A program made the translations under genes and the position numbers. Under the pieces are notes generated by a model. That model worked only from the letters and a program-made list of their open reading frames with translations. It had not been told where the DNA came from and did not search any database. From assembly GCF_004348735.1 (NCBI RefSeq), contig NZ_SMKT01000022.1, positions 1 to 64,000 on the forward strand: a DNA stretch of 64,000 nucleotides, written 5' to 3'. Below are positions 17,014 through 26,065 of the stretch, piece by piece (the first letter of the stretch is position 1; each line of letters begins with the position of its first letter). Source of the stretch: Actinomadura sp. KC06. Lineage in GTDB: Bacteria > Actinomycetota > Actinomycetes > Streptosporangiales > Streptosporangiaceae.

Positions 17014-18549
17014 GTGACCGAGCGCTTCGTGATGTCGGTCGACCAGGGCACCACCTCCACGCGCTGCATCCTGTTCGACCACGCCGGACGCCTGGTGTCG
17101 GTCGCGCAGCGCGAGCACCGGCAGCACTTCCCGAAGCCGGGCTGGGTCGAGCACGACCCGATGGAGATATGGCGCAACCTCGAACGCATCGCTCCCGAGG
17201 CGCTCGCCCAGGCCGGGGTCACGACGGCGCAGATCGCGGCCGTGGGGATCGCGAACCAGCGTGAGACGACCGTGCTGTGGGACCGGCTGACCGGCGTCCC
17301 GATCGGCCGCGCCATCGTCTGGCAGGACATGCGGACCGGCGCGCTCGTGGACGAGCTGTCCCGCGCCCCCGGCGCCGCGATGGTCGCCGAGCGCAGCGGG
17401 CTGCCGCTCGCCACCTACTTCTCCGCGCCGCGCGTCCGGTGGCTGCTCGACCACACGCCCGGCCTGCGGGAGCGCGCCGAACGCGGCGAGGTGCTGTTCG
17501 GCACGATGGAGAGCTGGCTGATCTGGAACCTCAGCGGCGGCGTCGACGGCGGCGTCCACGTCACCGACGTGACCAACGCCGGACGCACCCTGATGATGGA
17601 CCTGCACACCCTGAGCTGGGACGACGGCCTCCTCGACTTCTTCGGCGTGCCGCGGGCGATGCTGCCGGAGATCAGGTCGTCCACCGAGACCTACGGGACG
17701 GCCCGCCGCGTGTTCCCCGGCGTGGTGATCGGCGCGGCGCTCGGCGACCAGCAGGCCGCGCTGTTCGGGCAGACGTGCTTCTCCCCGGGCGAGACGAAGT
17801 GCACCTACGGGACGGGCGCGTTCCTGCTGATGAACACCGGCACCACGCCGATCAAGTCCGACAACGGGCTGCTCACGACCGTCGGCTACAAGATCGGCGA
17901 CGAGCCCGCGGTTTACGCGCTCGAGGGCTCGATCGCGATCACCGGCGCGCTCGTCCAGTGGTTCCGGGACGGCCTCGGCCTGATCACCACCGCCCCGGAG
18001 ATCGAGACCCTCGCCCGCTCGGTCGACGACAACGGCGGCTGCTACATCGTCCCGGCGTTCTCCGGCCTGTTCGCGCCGCATTGGCGCAGCGAGGCGCGCG
18101 GGATCATCGTCGGCCTCACGTCCTACATCACGCGGGGGCATCTGGCGCGGGCCGTGCTGGAGGCGACCGCCTGGCAGACCCGCGAGGTCGTGGACGCGAT
18201 GAACGCCGACTCCGGGCTCGGCCTGAAGGAGCTGAAGGCCGACGGCGGCATGACGTCCGACAACCTGGTCATGCAGATGGTCGCCGACATGCTGAACGTG
18301 CCGGTGGAACGTCCCATGGTCGTGGAGACGGTGTCGCTCGGCGCCGCCTACGCCGCCGGGCTCGCCGTCGGCTACTGGGCGGGGCTCGAAGGGCTGCGGC
18401 GCAACTGGCACCGCGCGGCCCGGTGGGTCCCGGCGATGGAGCCCGGACGGCGCGCCGCCGAGTACGACAACTGGAAGCGCGCCGTGGAACGCACCTTCGA
18501 CTGGATCCGCCCCGGCGACGACTCCACCGGCCAACCCGATATTGTATAG
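17014..18549 (+). CDS. glpK2: Glycerol kinase GlpK (copy 2)
   Basis: A 511-residue FGGY kinase with the same landmarks as the first copy ([53 protein letters not shown]). It starts at GTG behind GGGGGAGGGGG and is coupled to gylR. The two kinases face opposite ways from the regulator, so both may respond to GylR. Why two are kept is not evident; a different polyol substrate or regulation is possible. An unusually AT-rich spacer (ATATTGTATAGAAAATT) follows its stop. Confidence 0.92.
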   Translation: MTERFVMSVDQGTTSTRCILFDHAGRLVSVAQREHRQHFPKPGWVEHDPMEIWRNLERIAPEALAQAGVTTAQIAAVGIANQRETTVLWDRLTGVPIGRAIVWQDMRTGALVDELSRAPGAAMVAERSGLPLATYFSAPRVRWLLDHTPGLRERAERGEVLFGTMESWLIWNLSGGVDGGVHVTDVTNAGRTLMMDLHTLSWDDGLLDFFGVPRAMLPEIRSSTETYGTARRVFPGVVIGAALGDQQAALFGQTCFSPGETKCTYGTGAFLLMNTGTTPIKSDNGLLTTVGYKIGDEPAVYALEGSIAITGALVQWFRDGLGLITTAPEIETLARSVDDNGGCYIVPAFSGLFAPHWRSEARGIIVGLTSYITRGHLARAVLEATAWQTREVVDAMNADSGLGLKELKADGGMTSDNLVMQMVADMLNVPVERPMVVETVSLGAAYAAGLAVGYWAGLEGLRRNWHRAARWVPAMEPGRRAAEYDNWKRAVERTFDWIRPGDDSTGQPDIV

Positions 18550-18569
18550 AAAATTCCGAGGAGGGGTCG

Positions 18570-19364
18570 ATGAGCGACGCGGAGGCGTCCCGCCGCGACG
18601 TGGTCACGGTGGCGGACCATGACGCGGCACGGGTGATCACGCTCAACCGTCCCGCGGCGCGCAACGCGATCGACGTCCCGACGCGGCACCGGCTCGCGGA
18701 GGAGCTGCGGCGCGCCGCCGGCGACCCCGGCGTCCGGGCGATCGTGCTCACCGGCGCGGGCGGGACGTTCTCGGCGGGCGGCGACGTCCGGTCCATGGAG
18801 GGCGCCGGGCCGGACGAGGTCAAGGCCAGGCTCGCGCCGCTGCACGAGGCCGTCCAGATCATCACGACCTGCGCGAAGCCCGTGATCGCGGCCGTGGAAG
18901 GCGCCGCGGCCGGGCTCGGCGTCTCCTTCGCCGCCGTCTGCGACCACGTGGTCGCCGCCGAGGACGCCCGTTTCGTCGCCGGGTTCGGCAAGGTCGGCCT
19001 CGTCCCGGACGGTGGCCTGCTGTGGTCGCTGCCCCAGCGCGTCGGGACGGGCCGCGCCAAGGAGATGCTCGTCTTCGGCCGGACGGTCCCCGCGCTCCGC
19101 GCCTACGAGATCGGCTTGGCCGACTCGCTCGTCCCGGCCGGCAAGGCCCTGGACGCCGCGCTGGACCTCGCCGCCGAGGCCGCCGCCCTCGCCCCGCTCT
19201 CGGTCGCCGCCGCCAAGCGCCTGCTCGCGCGGACGGGCGACAGCCTGGGGCGCCTGCTGGAGGCCGAGGGCGAGGCGCAGGCCGCGCTGTTCGGCACCGC
19301 CGACTTCGCCGAGGGCCGCGCCGCGTTCGCCGAACGCCGCCCGCCCCGCTTCGAGGGCCGCTGA
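18570..19364 (+). CDS. Enoyl-CoA hydratase/isomerase family protein
   Basis: A 264-residue crotonase-fold protein. The oxyanion-hole segments are AGGTFSAGGDVRSM and EGAAAGLGVSFAAVCD. In the position of the second catalytic glutamate of hydratases it has FGKVGLVPDGG, so Asp replaces the usual Glu and isomerase or other chemistry is possible. GAGGAGG precedes the ATG. It is coupled to the next acyl-CoA dehydrogenase (two-base gap), forming a beta-oxidation pair of unknown substrate. It sits just past glpK2 and may have its own promoter in the AT-rich spacer. Confidence 0.82.
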   Translation: MSDAEASRRDVVTVADHDAARVITLNRPAARNAIDVPTRHRLAEELRRAAGDPGVRAIVLTGAGGTFSAGGDVRSMEGAGPDEVKARLAPLHEAVQIITTCAKPVIAAVEGAAAGLGVSFAAVCDHVVAAEDARFVAGFGKVGLVPDGGLLWSLPQRVGTGRAKEMLVFGRTVPALRAYEIGLADSLVPAGKALDAALDLAAEAAALAPLSVAAAKRLLARTGDSLGRLLEAEGEAQAALFGTADFAEGRAAFAERRPPRFEGR

Positions 19365-19366
19365 CG

Positions 19367-20542
19367 ATGAGACTGCAGCAGACCCACGGGCTGACGGACG
19401 AGCAGCGGGAGATCATCGCGACCGTGCGCGCGTTCGTAGACAGGGAGATCCTCCCCGTCGCGACCGAGCTGGAGCACGCCGACGAGTACCCGCAGGCCAT
19501 CGTGGACGGCATGCAGAAGCTCGGGCTCTTCGGCCTGACGATCGCCGAGGAGCATGGCGGGCTCGGCGAGTCGTTGCTGACGTACGCGCTCGCGGTCGAG
19601 GAGCTGGCGCGCGGCTGGATGAGCGTGTCCGGCATCGTCAACACCCACTTCATCGTCGCCTGGATGATCGCCCAGCACGGCACCGCCGAGCAGAAGGCGC
19701 ACTACCTGCCGAGGATGGCGACCGGGGAGATCAGGGGCGCGTTCTCGATGTCGGAGCCGGGCTGCGGCTCGGACGTCTCGGCGATCACGACGCGCGCCGT
19801 CCCGGACGGCGACGGCCACCACGTCATCGACGGCCAGAAGATGTGGCTGACGAACGGCGCGTCCGCCAACCTCGTCGCGACCCTCGTCAAGACCGACCCC
19901 GCCGCCGGGCACCGCGGCATGACGACGTTCCTCGTCGACAAGACGCCCGGGTTCGGCGAGGTCGCGCCCGGCCTGACCGTGCCCGGCAAGATCGACAAGA
20001 TGGGGTACCGGGGCGTCGACACCACCGAGCTGGTCTTCGACGGGTACCGGATCCCGTCCGCGCAGGTCCTCGGCGGGACGCCCGGCCGCGGCTTCTACCA
20101 GATGATGGACGGCGTCGAGGTCGGCCGCGTCAACGTCGCGGCGCGCGGCTGCGGCGTGGCCATGCGCGCCTACGAGCTGGCCCTCGCCTACGCGCGGCAG
20201 CGCGAAACGTTCGGCAAGCCGATCGCCGAGCACCAGGCCGTCCTGTTCCGCCTGGCGGAGATGGCCACCAAGGTCGAGGCCGCGCACCAGATGATGGTGA
20301 TGGCGGCGCGGCGCAAGGACTCCGGCGAGCGCAACGACCTGGAGTCGGGAATGGCGAAGTACCTGGCCAGCGAGTACTGCAAGGAGGTCGTGGAGGACGC
20401 GTTCCGCATCCACGGCGGCTACGCCTACTCCCGGGAGTACGAGATCGAGCGCCTCTACCGGGAGGCGCCGATGCTGCTGATCGGCGAGGGCACCGCCGAC
20501 ATCCAGAAGATGATCATCGGCCGCCGCCTCCTGGAGGGCTGA
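19367..20542 (+). CDS. Acyl-CoA dehydrogenase
   Basis: A 391-residue FAD-dependent dehydrogenase. It shows FSMSEPGCGSDVSAITTRA, GQKMWLTNGASANLV, and the C-terminal region FRIHGGYAYSREYEIERLYREAPMLLIGEGT with the catalytic-base Glu in YREAPM. It is a typical full-length short- to medium-chain or branched-chain acyl-CoA dehydrogenase. Together with the upstream crotonase it can carry out the first two steps of a beta-oxidation round. No KstR2-like operator was seen in front of the pair, so a role in HIP degradation is not supported. Confidence 0.87.
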   Translation: MRLQQTHGLTDEQREIIATVRAFVDREILPVATELEHADEYPQAIVDGMQKLGLFGLTIAEEHGGLGESLLTYALAVEELARGWMSVSGIVNTHFIVAWMIAQHGTAEQKAHYLPRMATGEIRGAFSMSEPGCGSDVSAITTRAVPDGDGHHVIDGQKMWLTNGASANLVATLVKTDPAAGHRGMTTFLVDKTPGFGEVAPGLTVPGKIDKMGYRGVDTTELVFDGYRIPSAQVLGGTPGRGFYQMMDGVEVGRVNVAARGCGVAMRAYELALAYARQRETFGKPIAEHQAVLFRLAEMATKVEAAHQMMVMAARRKDSGERNDLESGMAKYLASEYCKEVVEDAFRIHGGYAYSREYEIERLYREAPMLLIGEGTADIQKMIIGRRLLEG

Positions 20543-20565
20543 CGGGCGGCGGATATCGTGGCGAT

Positions 20566-21420
20566 ATGTCCAGTTCGACACCCGCCTCGGGCCACCGCCA
20601 TGACCAGCTCCGTGACTTCCTGCGGACGCGCCGCGCCCGGCTCACGCCCGCCGACGTCGGGATGCCGGACGGTGGCAGGCGCCGCACGCCGGGCCTGCGC
20701 CGCGAGGAGGTCGCCGTCCTCGCGGGCGTCGGGGTGTCCTGGTACACGTGGCTGGAGCAGGGCCGCGACATCAGGGTGTCCGGGGACGTCCTGGACGCGA
20801 TCGCCCGCGCCCTCCGCCTGGACGACGCCGAACGCGGGCACCTCTACCTGCTCGCCGGCCTGAACCCGCCCCAGGCAGGGGCGGCCCCCGTCGCGCCGCT
20901 CACCCCGGAGCTGCGGCGGCTCCTGGACGCCTGGTCGCCCCGCCCCGCCTACATCCGCGACCGGCACTGGAACCTCATCGCGTTCAACGACTCCGCCCGC
21001 GACGTGTTCGGCTACGGCGGCACCGACCACAACTGCCTGATCACGTTCTTCACCAGCGTCCGGTACCGGGACCTGCACATGCAGTGGGCCGCCGTCGCGC
21101 CCGACGTCGTCGGACGGTTCCGCGCCGACGCCGCCCGCTACCCCGACGACCCCGAGTTCGCCCGGATCGCCGGGGACCTGCTGGCCGTCAGCGACGAGTT
21201 CGCCGAGCTGTGGCACCGGCACGAGGTCAGCGCCGCGACGCAGGCGGTGAAGGCGATCCGGCATCCGGACGCCGGTGAGATGATCTTCGAGTCGACGGTG
21301 CTGCCGCTCGCCGACCGTCCCGGCCAGGACCTCGTCCTCTACAACCCGCGCCCGGGGACGGGGACGCTGGAGCGCCTCGAACGGCTGACGGCCCGCCGGG
21401 GCCTGGCCGCCGCCGGCTGA
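20566..21420 (+). CDS. XRE-family regulator with MmyB-like ligand domain
   Basis: A 284-residue protein. The N-terminal helix-turn-helix (LRDFLRTRRARLTPADVGM...LRREEVAVLAGVGVSWYTWLEQGRDIRVS) is followed by a PAS-like MmyB domain (RPAYIRDRHWNLIAFNDSARDVFG ... SVRYRDLHMQWAAVAPDVVGRFR). MmyB-type regulators usually control an adjacent short-chain dehydrogenase and bind a fatty-acid-like ligand. The next gene here, 99 bases on, is exactly such an SDR. The ATG is 23 bases after the dehydrogenase stop. Confidence 0.88.
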   Translation: MSSSTPASGHRHDQLRDFLRTRRARLTPADVGMPDGGRRRTPGLRREEVAVLAGVGVSWYTWLEQGRDIRVSGDVLDAIARALRLDDAERGHLYLLAGLNPPQAGAAPVAPLTPELRRLLDAWSPRPAYIRDRHWNLIAFNDSARDVFGYGGTDHNCLITFFTSVRYRDLHMQWAAVAPDVVGRFRADAARYPDDPEFARIAGDLLAVSDEFAELWHRHEVSAATQAVKAIRHPDAGEMIFESTVLPLADRPGQDLVLYNPRPGTGTLERLERLTARRGLAAAG

Positions 21421-21519
21421 CCCGGCCACCCGCCCGGCCCGCCCGGCGAGCCTGGTGGTGCCACACCCACGATAAACGGACTCTGCCGCCCTTCCTCCGG
21501 CCCCGGCACGATCGACGGC

Positions 21520-22305
21520 ATGACACATAGCTCACGATTCGCGGGCAAGACCGCATTGATCACCGGAGGGTCGAGCGGGATGGGCCTGGCCGCCGCGCGA
21601 CGGCTGCTGGACGAGGGCGCGTCCGTCGTCATCACCGGCCGCGACCAGGCCCGCCTCGACGCCGCCGCCAAGGAGTTGGACGCCGGAGACCGCGTCCTGC
21701 CGGTACGAGCCGACGCCGCCAGCTTGCCCGACCTGGACGCGCTGATGGAGACCGTCCGGGAACGGCACGGCCGCCTGGACGTCGTGTTCGCCAACGCGGG
21801 CATCGCCGTGTTCGGCCCGGCCGCGGAGACGACCGAGGCCGACTTCGACAACGCCGTCGACGTCAACTTCAAGGGCGTGTTCTTCACCGTCCAGAAGGCG
21901 CTGCCGCTGCTGGCCCCGGACGCCGCCATCGTGATCAACGCGTCGTGGACGATGCACCGCGGCCTGCCGATCGGCTCGGTCTACTCGGCGACGAAGGCGG
22001 CCGTGCAGAGCCTGACCCGGACGTTGGCGGCGGAGCTGGGGCCGCGGGGCGTCCGGGTCAATTCGGTCAGCCCGGGCTACATCGACACGCCGATGTACCG
22101 TGGCGCCGTCCCCGCGGACGAGGCGGACGCGATCCGCGCGCAGGTGGCGTCCGGCCGGATCGGCACGCCGGAGGAGGTGGCCGGGGCGGTCGCGTTCCTC
22201 GCCTCGGCGGACGCGGCCTACGTCAACGGCCAGGACCTGATCGTGGACGGCGGCCTGGTGGCCGCGGTCGCCGGGCCCTCCCGGCTGACCACGGCGACGG
22301 CTTGA
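21520..22305 (+). CDS. SDR-family oxidoreductase, probable target of the MmyB regulator
   Basis: A 261-residue classical short-chain dehydrogenase. TGGSSGMG is the cofactor loop, FANAG the stabilising motif, and NASWTMHRGLPIGSVYSATKAAV carries Ser, Tyr and Lys of the active site. The PGYIDTPMY and NGQDLIVDGG ends are typical. It follows an XRE/MmyB regulator and precedes an aldo/keto reductase by 19 bases, a common arrangement. The substrate is unknown; quinones, aldehydes or small carbonyls are the usual guesses. Confidence 0.88.
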   Translation: MTHSSRFAGKTALITGGSSGMGLAAARRLLDEGASVVITGRDQARLDAAAKELDAGDRVLPVRADAASLPDLDALMETVRERHGRLDVVFANAGIAVFGPAAETTEADFDNAVDVNFKGVFFTVQKALPLLAPDAAIVINASWTMHRGLPIGSVYSATKAAVQSLTRTLAAELGPRGVRVNSVSPGYIDTPMYRGAVPADEADAIRAQVASGRIGTPEEVAGAVAFLASADAAYVNGQDLIVDGGLVAAVAGPSRLTTATA

Positions 22306-22324
22306 GAACGAAGGGGCAGGAATT

Positions 22325-23335
22325 ATGAGGAATCGCGATTTCGCGGGCACGCCGGTCGGCGCGGTCGGACTCGGCTGCATGGGGATGAGCTGGGCGTACG
22401 CCGCGTCCGAGCGCGACGACGACGTGTCGGTCGCGCTGATCCGCGAGGCGCTGGACATCGGCGTCACGTTCCTGGACACCGCGCAGCCCTACGGCGACGG
22501 CCACAACGAGGCGCTCGTCGGCCGCGCGCTCGCCGGACGCCGCGACGAGGCGGTCGTCGCCACCAAGACCGGCCTCGTCGTCACGGACGCGGACCGCATG
22601 GGCATCGCCAGGCGGGGCACGCCCGCGCACGTCAAGGCGTCCGCCGACGACAGCCTGCGCCGCCTCGGGATCGACGTCATCGACCTGTACTACCTGCACC
22701 GGGTCGACCCGGCCGTGCCGCTCGCCGACACCTGGGGCGCGATGGCCGAGCTGGTCGCCGCCGGGAAGGTCCGCAGGCTGGGCCTGTCGGAGGTCAGCGT
22801 GGCGCAGGCCGCGGAGGCGCACGCGATCCACCCGGTCGCGGCCGTCCAGTCGGAGCTGTCGCTCTGGACCCGCGACGCGATGGGCGCCCCCGGCGGCCTC
22901 GCGGGCGGCGTCCCCGGCGACACCCCGTCCACCGAGGACGGGCCGGGCGACGTGGTCTCCTGGTGCGCCGGCAACGGCGCCGCGTTCGTGCCGTACTCAC
23001 CGCTCGGCCGCGGCTTCCTCACCGGGACGGTCACCAGCGCCGCTTTCGAGACCAACGACTTCCGCGGCGGCAACCCGCGCTTCCAGGAGGAGGCGCTGAA
23101 GGCCAACCTGCGCATCGTGGACGTCGTCAAGGCCGTCGCCGAGCGGCACGGCGCGACCCCGGCGCAGGTCGCCATCGCCTGGACGCTCGCGCAGGGCGAC
23201 CACGTCCTCCCGATCCCCGGCACCAAGAAGCCCCGCTACCTGCGCGACAACGCGGCCGCCGCCGACCTGGACCTCACCCCCGCCGACCTGGCCGAACTGG
23301 ACGGCGTCCCCGCACCGGTGGGCGGCCGCTACTGA
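22325..23335 (+). CDS. Aldo/keto reductase
   Basis: A 336-residue NADPH-dependent (beta/alpha)8 reductase. The tetrad is visible as Asp in FLDTAQPYG, Tyr four residues on, Lys in VVATKTG and His in YYLHRVDP. The cofactor end has PIPGTKKPRYLRDN. About 20 residues rich in Gly/Pro (MGAPGGLAGGVPGDTPSTED) lie after the QSELSLWTR strand, which makes it slightly longer than usual. It is cotranscribed with the upstream SDR. Convergent ipdC follows past a strong hairpin. Confidence 0.9.
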   Translation: MRNRDFAGTPVGAVGLGCMGMSWAYAASERDDDVSVALIREALDIGVTFLDTAQPYGDGHNEALVGRALAGRRDEAVVATKTGLVVTDADRMGIARRGTPAHVKASADDSLRRLGIDVIDLYYLHRVDPAVPLADTWGAMAELVAAGKVRRLGLSEVSVAQAAEAHAIHPVAAVQSELSLWTRDAMGAPGGLAGGVPGDTPSTEDGPGDVVSWCAGNGAAFVPYSPLGRGFLTGTVTSAAFETNDFRGGNPRFQEEALKANLRIVDVVKAVAERHGATPAQVAIAWTLAQGDHVLPIPGTKKPRYLRDNAAAADLDLTPADLAELDGVPAPVGGRY

Positions 23336-23355
23336 CGCTCGGGCGGGCGGTGACG

Positions 23356-23409
23356 CGGCGACCGGCCAGGCCGTGCCGCACAGCCGGACGGCCTGGCCGG
23401 GCTCGCCGC
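23356..23409. terminator. Strong bidirectional terminator hairpin
   Basis: CCGGCCAGGCCGT (23362-23374) pairs perfectly with ACGGCCTGGCCGG (23388-23400) around a 13-base loop. Outer arms GCGGCG and CGCCGC extend the helix past a small internal loop. It lies between the convergent aldo/keto reductase and ipdC stop codons. Confidence 0.75.
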
Positions 23410-23412
23410 GGG

Positions 23413-24474
23413 TCAGCGCGCCAGCAGAGCCTGCTGGGCGGCGATCGCCTCCGCCGCCTGCCGGACGATGCCGTCGATCAGGTCGCCGCAGGTGGGCAGG
23501 TCGTCGATGACGCCGACGACCTGGCCGGACGCCATGACGCCGAGGTCGGGGCGGCCGTCCACCATCGCCGCCTTCAGCAGCATCGGGGTGTTCGCGGCCA
23601 TGAGGACCTGCGACCACGTCAGGTCCTTGCCGCGCTTCATCGCCTTCCCGTCGACGATCATCTCGCGCCACGACATGCCGGACAGCTTCTTGAACCGGGC
23701 CCCGTTGCGCAGCGCCCGGACCAGGCCGCCGACCCGTCCGGACCCCTCCAGCGCGTCGACCAGCCCGCTGCGCAGCACCCGGTGCGGCATGCCGTCCACC
23801 TGGCGGGTCACCACGGTCTCGCCGGTCTTCAGGTAGACCTGCTTGACCGCGTCCGGGACGGAGCTGTCGGACGTCAGCAGGAACCGGGTCCCCATCGCGA
23901 CGCCCGCCGCCCCGTACGCCAGCGCGGCGGCGAGGCCGCGTCCGTCGAAGAAGCCGCCGGCCGCGATCACGGGGATGTCCACCGCGTCCACGACCTGCGG
24001 CAGCAGCAGCGTGGTCGCGACGGCGCCGGTGTGCCCGCCGCCCTCGCCGCCCTGCACGAGCACGGCGTCCGCGCCCCAGCCCGCGACCTTCTCCGCGTGC
24101 CTCCGCGCGCCCACGGACGGGATCACGACGACGCCCGCGTCCTTCAGCTTGGAGATCAGCTCCTTCTTGGGCGCGAGCGCGAACGAGGCGACCGTGACGC
24201 CCTCCCTGATGAGCAGGTCGATGCGGTCGCCCGCGTCCCCGGCGTCGGCCCTGAGGTTGACGCCGAACGGCGCGTCCGTCCGGTCCTTCACCTCGTGGAT
24301 GGCGTCCGCGAGCCGATCGAGCGTCATCGTCGCGGACGCCAGGATCCCGAGGCCCCCGGCGTTCGCGACGGCGGTGACGAGCCGCGGCCCCGCCACCCAG
24401 CCCATGCCCGTCTGGACGACCGGATGCCGCACGCCCGTCAGCCGTGTCAGCGGAGTGTCGAGAACCCGCTCCAT
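23413..24474 (-). CDS. ipdC: NPD-family flavoprotein reductase IpdC
   Basis: A 353-residue FMN enzyme of the nitronate monooxygenase (2-nitropropane dioxygenase-like) family. It shows QTGMGWVAGPRLVTAVANAGGLGILA, VQGGEGGGHTGAVAT and IPVIAAGGFFDGRGLAAALAYGA. In steroid-degrading actinobacteria IpdC acts on the ring-opened COCHEA-CoA intermediate released by IpdAB. The order echA20-ipdA-ipdB-ipdC is that of M. tuberculosis Rv3550-Rv3553. The start overlaps the ipdB stop by one base. Outside this context the sequence would be called nitronate monooxygenase. Confidence 0.85.
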   Translation of the reverse strand: MERVLDTPLTRLTGVRHPVVQTGMGWVAGPRLVTAVANAGGLGILASATMTLDRLADAIHEVKDRTDAPFGVNLRADAGDAGDRIDLLIREGVTVASFALAPKKELISKLKDAGVVVIPSVGARRHAEKVAGWGADAVLVQGGEGGGHTGAVATTLLLPQVVDAVDIPVIAAGGFFDGRGLAAALAYGAAGVAMGTRFLLTSDSSVPDAVKQVYLKTGETVVTRQVDGMPHRVLRSGLVDALEGSGRVGGLVRALRNGARFKKLSGMSWREMIVDGKAMKRGKDLTWSQVLMAANTPMLLKAAMVDGRPDLGVMASGQVVGVIDDLPTCGDLIDGIVRQAAEAIAAQQALLAR

Positions 24475-25205
24475 CAGGACGGGACCTCCCGCTCCCGCAG
24501 CCCCTTCGGATCGAGGACCTCGCGCATGATCCGCAGCTCCTCCCCGTCCGGCGACCGCGTCTCCGGCACCCGCTCCGGGACGACGAGTTCGAACCCCGTG
24601 GCCGCCACCACGTCTTCGGCGCGCACGCCGGGATGCACCGAGCGAAGCCGCATCCGCTTGTCAGGGGTGTCGAAGTCGAGCACGGCGAGGTTGGTCACCA
24701 CGGCGCGGATCTCGTGCGCTCCCCGGTCCCAGCCGACGCCGCTCACCATGTCGACCTTCGCGGTGAACACCCGCGTCGAGTGCTTCGGCGCCCAGTAGCT
24801 CGTCGGGTTCAGCAACGTGTTGCCCGGCCCGCCGCGCACTCCGAGCAACTGCCGCGACGGACGTTCCCAATCCCCGATGCACGAGATGTTGGTGTTGCCG
24901 TGCGCGTCGATCTGGCTCGGCCCCATCACCACGTGCCGCCGCCCGTTCAGGACGAGCCACAAATGCTCGCGAAACGGCAGCCATCCCTCGGCCACCGCCG
25001 CGGACGACCCGAGCGGGACGGGCTCGGCGCTCAGCGACGGACCTCCGTCCGTGGTCAGCAGATCGGGCGCGAACGTCGCCCGCGCCAGCCGCGACCCGAG
25101 CATCGGCACGAACCCGGCCACCGCCGCCGCGACGATCTCCCCGTCGCCGCGGAACAGATCGGCGCACGCCGCCGCGCACACTTCCGCCCTCGTCACGTCG
25201 CTCAC
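24474..25205 (-). CDS. ipdB: COCHEA-CoA hydrolase subunit beta IpdB (CoA-transferase fold)
   Basis: A 243-residue protein with the class I CoA-transferase beta-subunit fold (LFRGDGEIVAAAVAGFVPMLGSRLARATFAPDLL, VVMGPSQIDAHGNTNISCIGDW, RGGPGNTLLNP). Together with IpdA it opens the last steroid ring by retro-Claisen hydrolysis. IpdAB are CoA-transferase relatives that act as hydrolases. The GTG start overlaps the ipdA stop (GTGA) and its stop overlaps the ipdC start, giving tight coupling. Confidence 0.87.
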   Translation of the reverse strand: MSDVTRAEVCAAACADLFRGDGEIVAAAVAGFVPMLGSRLARATFAPDLLTTDGGPSLSAEPVPLGSSAAVAEGWLPFREHLWLVLNGRRHVVMGPSQIDAHGNTNISCIGDWERPSRQLLGVRGGPGNTLLNPTSYWAPKHSTRVFTAKVDMVSGVGWDRGAHEIRAVVTNLAVLDFDTPDKRMRLRSVHPGVRAEDVVAATGFELVVPERVPETRSPDGEELRIMREVLDPKGLREREVPS

Positions 25206-26065
25206 CGGTTTTCCTCCTGCCAGACGCGGACGGCGTCCTGATAGGCGGCCTCATCGCCGGACAGGAATCGCTCCCGGAACACCGCCCACTTCTCCGGATC
25301 GGCGGCCGACTGCGCGTAGAGCTTCTGGAACGCCTCGTCCCGTCCGAATTCGGGCGCGCAGTCGGTGAAGTGCGCGCCGTTCGGCGTCTCCACGACTCCG
25401 GCGACCTGCGCGCGGCTGATCAGCAGCGACTGGACGGGCCCTTCCTTGGCGAATTCGCCGGTGTCGACGAGCCGTTCGCACGACACATAAGTACGGTCAG
25501 CCGCTTTGGCGAACAGGTCGTCCATGTAGGGGTCGGAGCCGAGATATTGGGCGTTGCCGCGGGAGTCGGCTCGGTTCATATGAACAAGCGCCACGTCCAT
25601 CGTCAGCGCCGGGACGGCGACCAGTTCCCGTCCGTCCTCATACGGCGACACGACGGTCTTCAGCTCGGGATTGACCTTCATCACGTCCGAGCCGAGCCCG
25701 ACCGGGGTGGGCAGGAACGGCAGCCGGTGCGCCGCCGCGTACAGCCCGAACATGAACATGCCCTCGTCGTATTCGGTCAGCTCGATGGCACCCGATTCCC
25801 GCGCCCGCCGGAAATGCGGCTCCAGCGGGATCGAGTCCATGGTGACGAACGCGGTGACGAGCCGCCGGACCTTGCCCGCCGCGCACAGCAGCCCGACGTC
25901 CGGCCCCCCGTAGGTCACGACGGTCAGGTCGGTGACGGGGGAGCGGAGGATCGCCCGGACGAGCGCCATCGGCTTGCGCCGCGACCCCCAGCCGCCGATC
26001 CCGACGGTCATGCCGCTCTCCAGCGACCCGGCGACCTCCTCCGCCGACATCACCTTGCCGCTCAT
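25202..26065 (-). CDS. ipdA: COCHEA-CoA hydrolase subunit alpha IpdA (CoA-transferase fold)
   Basis: A 287-residue CoA-transferase alpha subunit with GMTVGIGGWGSRRKPMALVRAIL near the N-terminus (the oxyanion loop region) and a mid-protein EYDEGMFMFGLYAAAHRLPFLPTP segment typical of IpdA. It pairs with IpdB, encoded next. The ATG at 26065 overlaps the echA20 stop (ATGA). The longer upstream open frame runs inside echA20 and is not real. Regulation is predicted from the KstR2-like operator upstream of echA20. Confidence 0.88.
   Translation of the reverse strand: MSGKVMSAEEVAGSLESGMTVGIGGWGSRRKPMALVRAILRSPVTDLTVVTYGGPDVGLLCAAGKVRRLVTAFVTMDSIPLEPHFRRARESGAIELTEYDEGMFMFGLYAAAHRLPFLPTPVGLGSDVMKVNPELKTVVSPYEDGRELVAVPALTMDVALVHMNRADSRGNAQYLGSDPYMDDLFAKAADRTYVSCERLVDTGEFAKEGPVQSLLISRAQVAGVVETPNGAHFTDCAPEFGRDEAFQKLYAQSAADPEKWAVFRERFLSGDEAAYQDAVRVWQEENR

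Noticed and set aside
15061-18534. A 1157-codon open frame on the minus strand across glpF, gylR and glpK2
   Set aside because: It is the antisense shadow of clear genes, is Arg/Pro/Gly-rich and has no domain. Such frames are common in high-GC DNA.
18570-20542. Crotonase and dehydrogenase as HIP-pathway genes
   Set aside because: They lie between the two regulon blocks but have no KstR2-like site and follow glpK2. The order does not match the known regulon.
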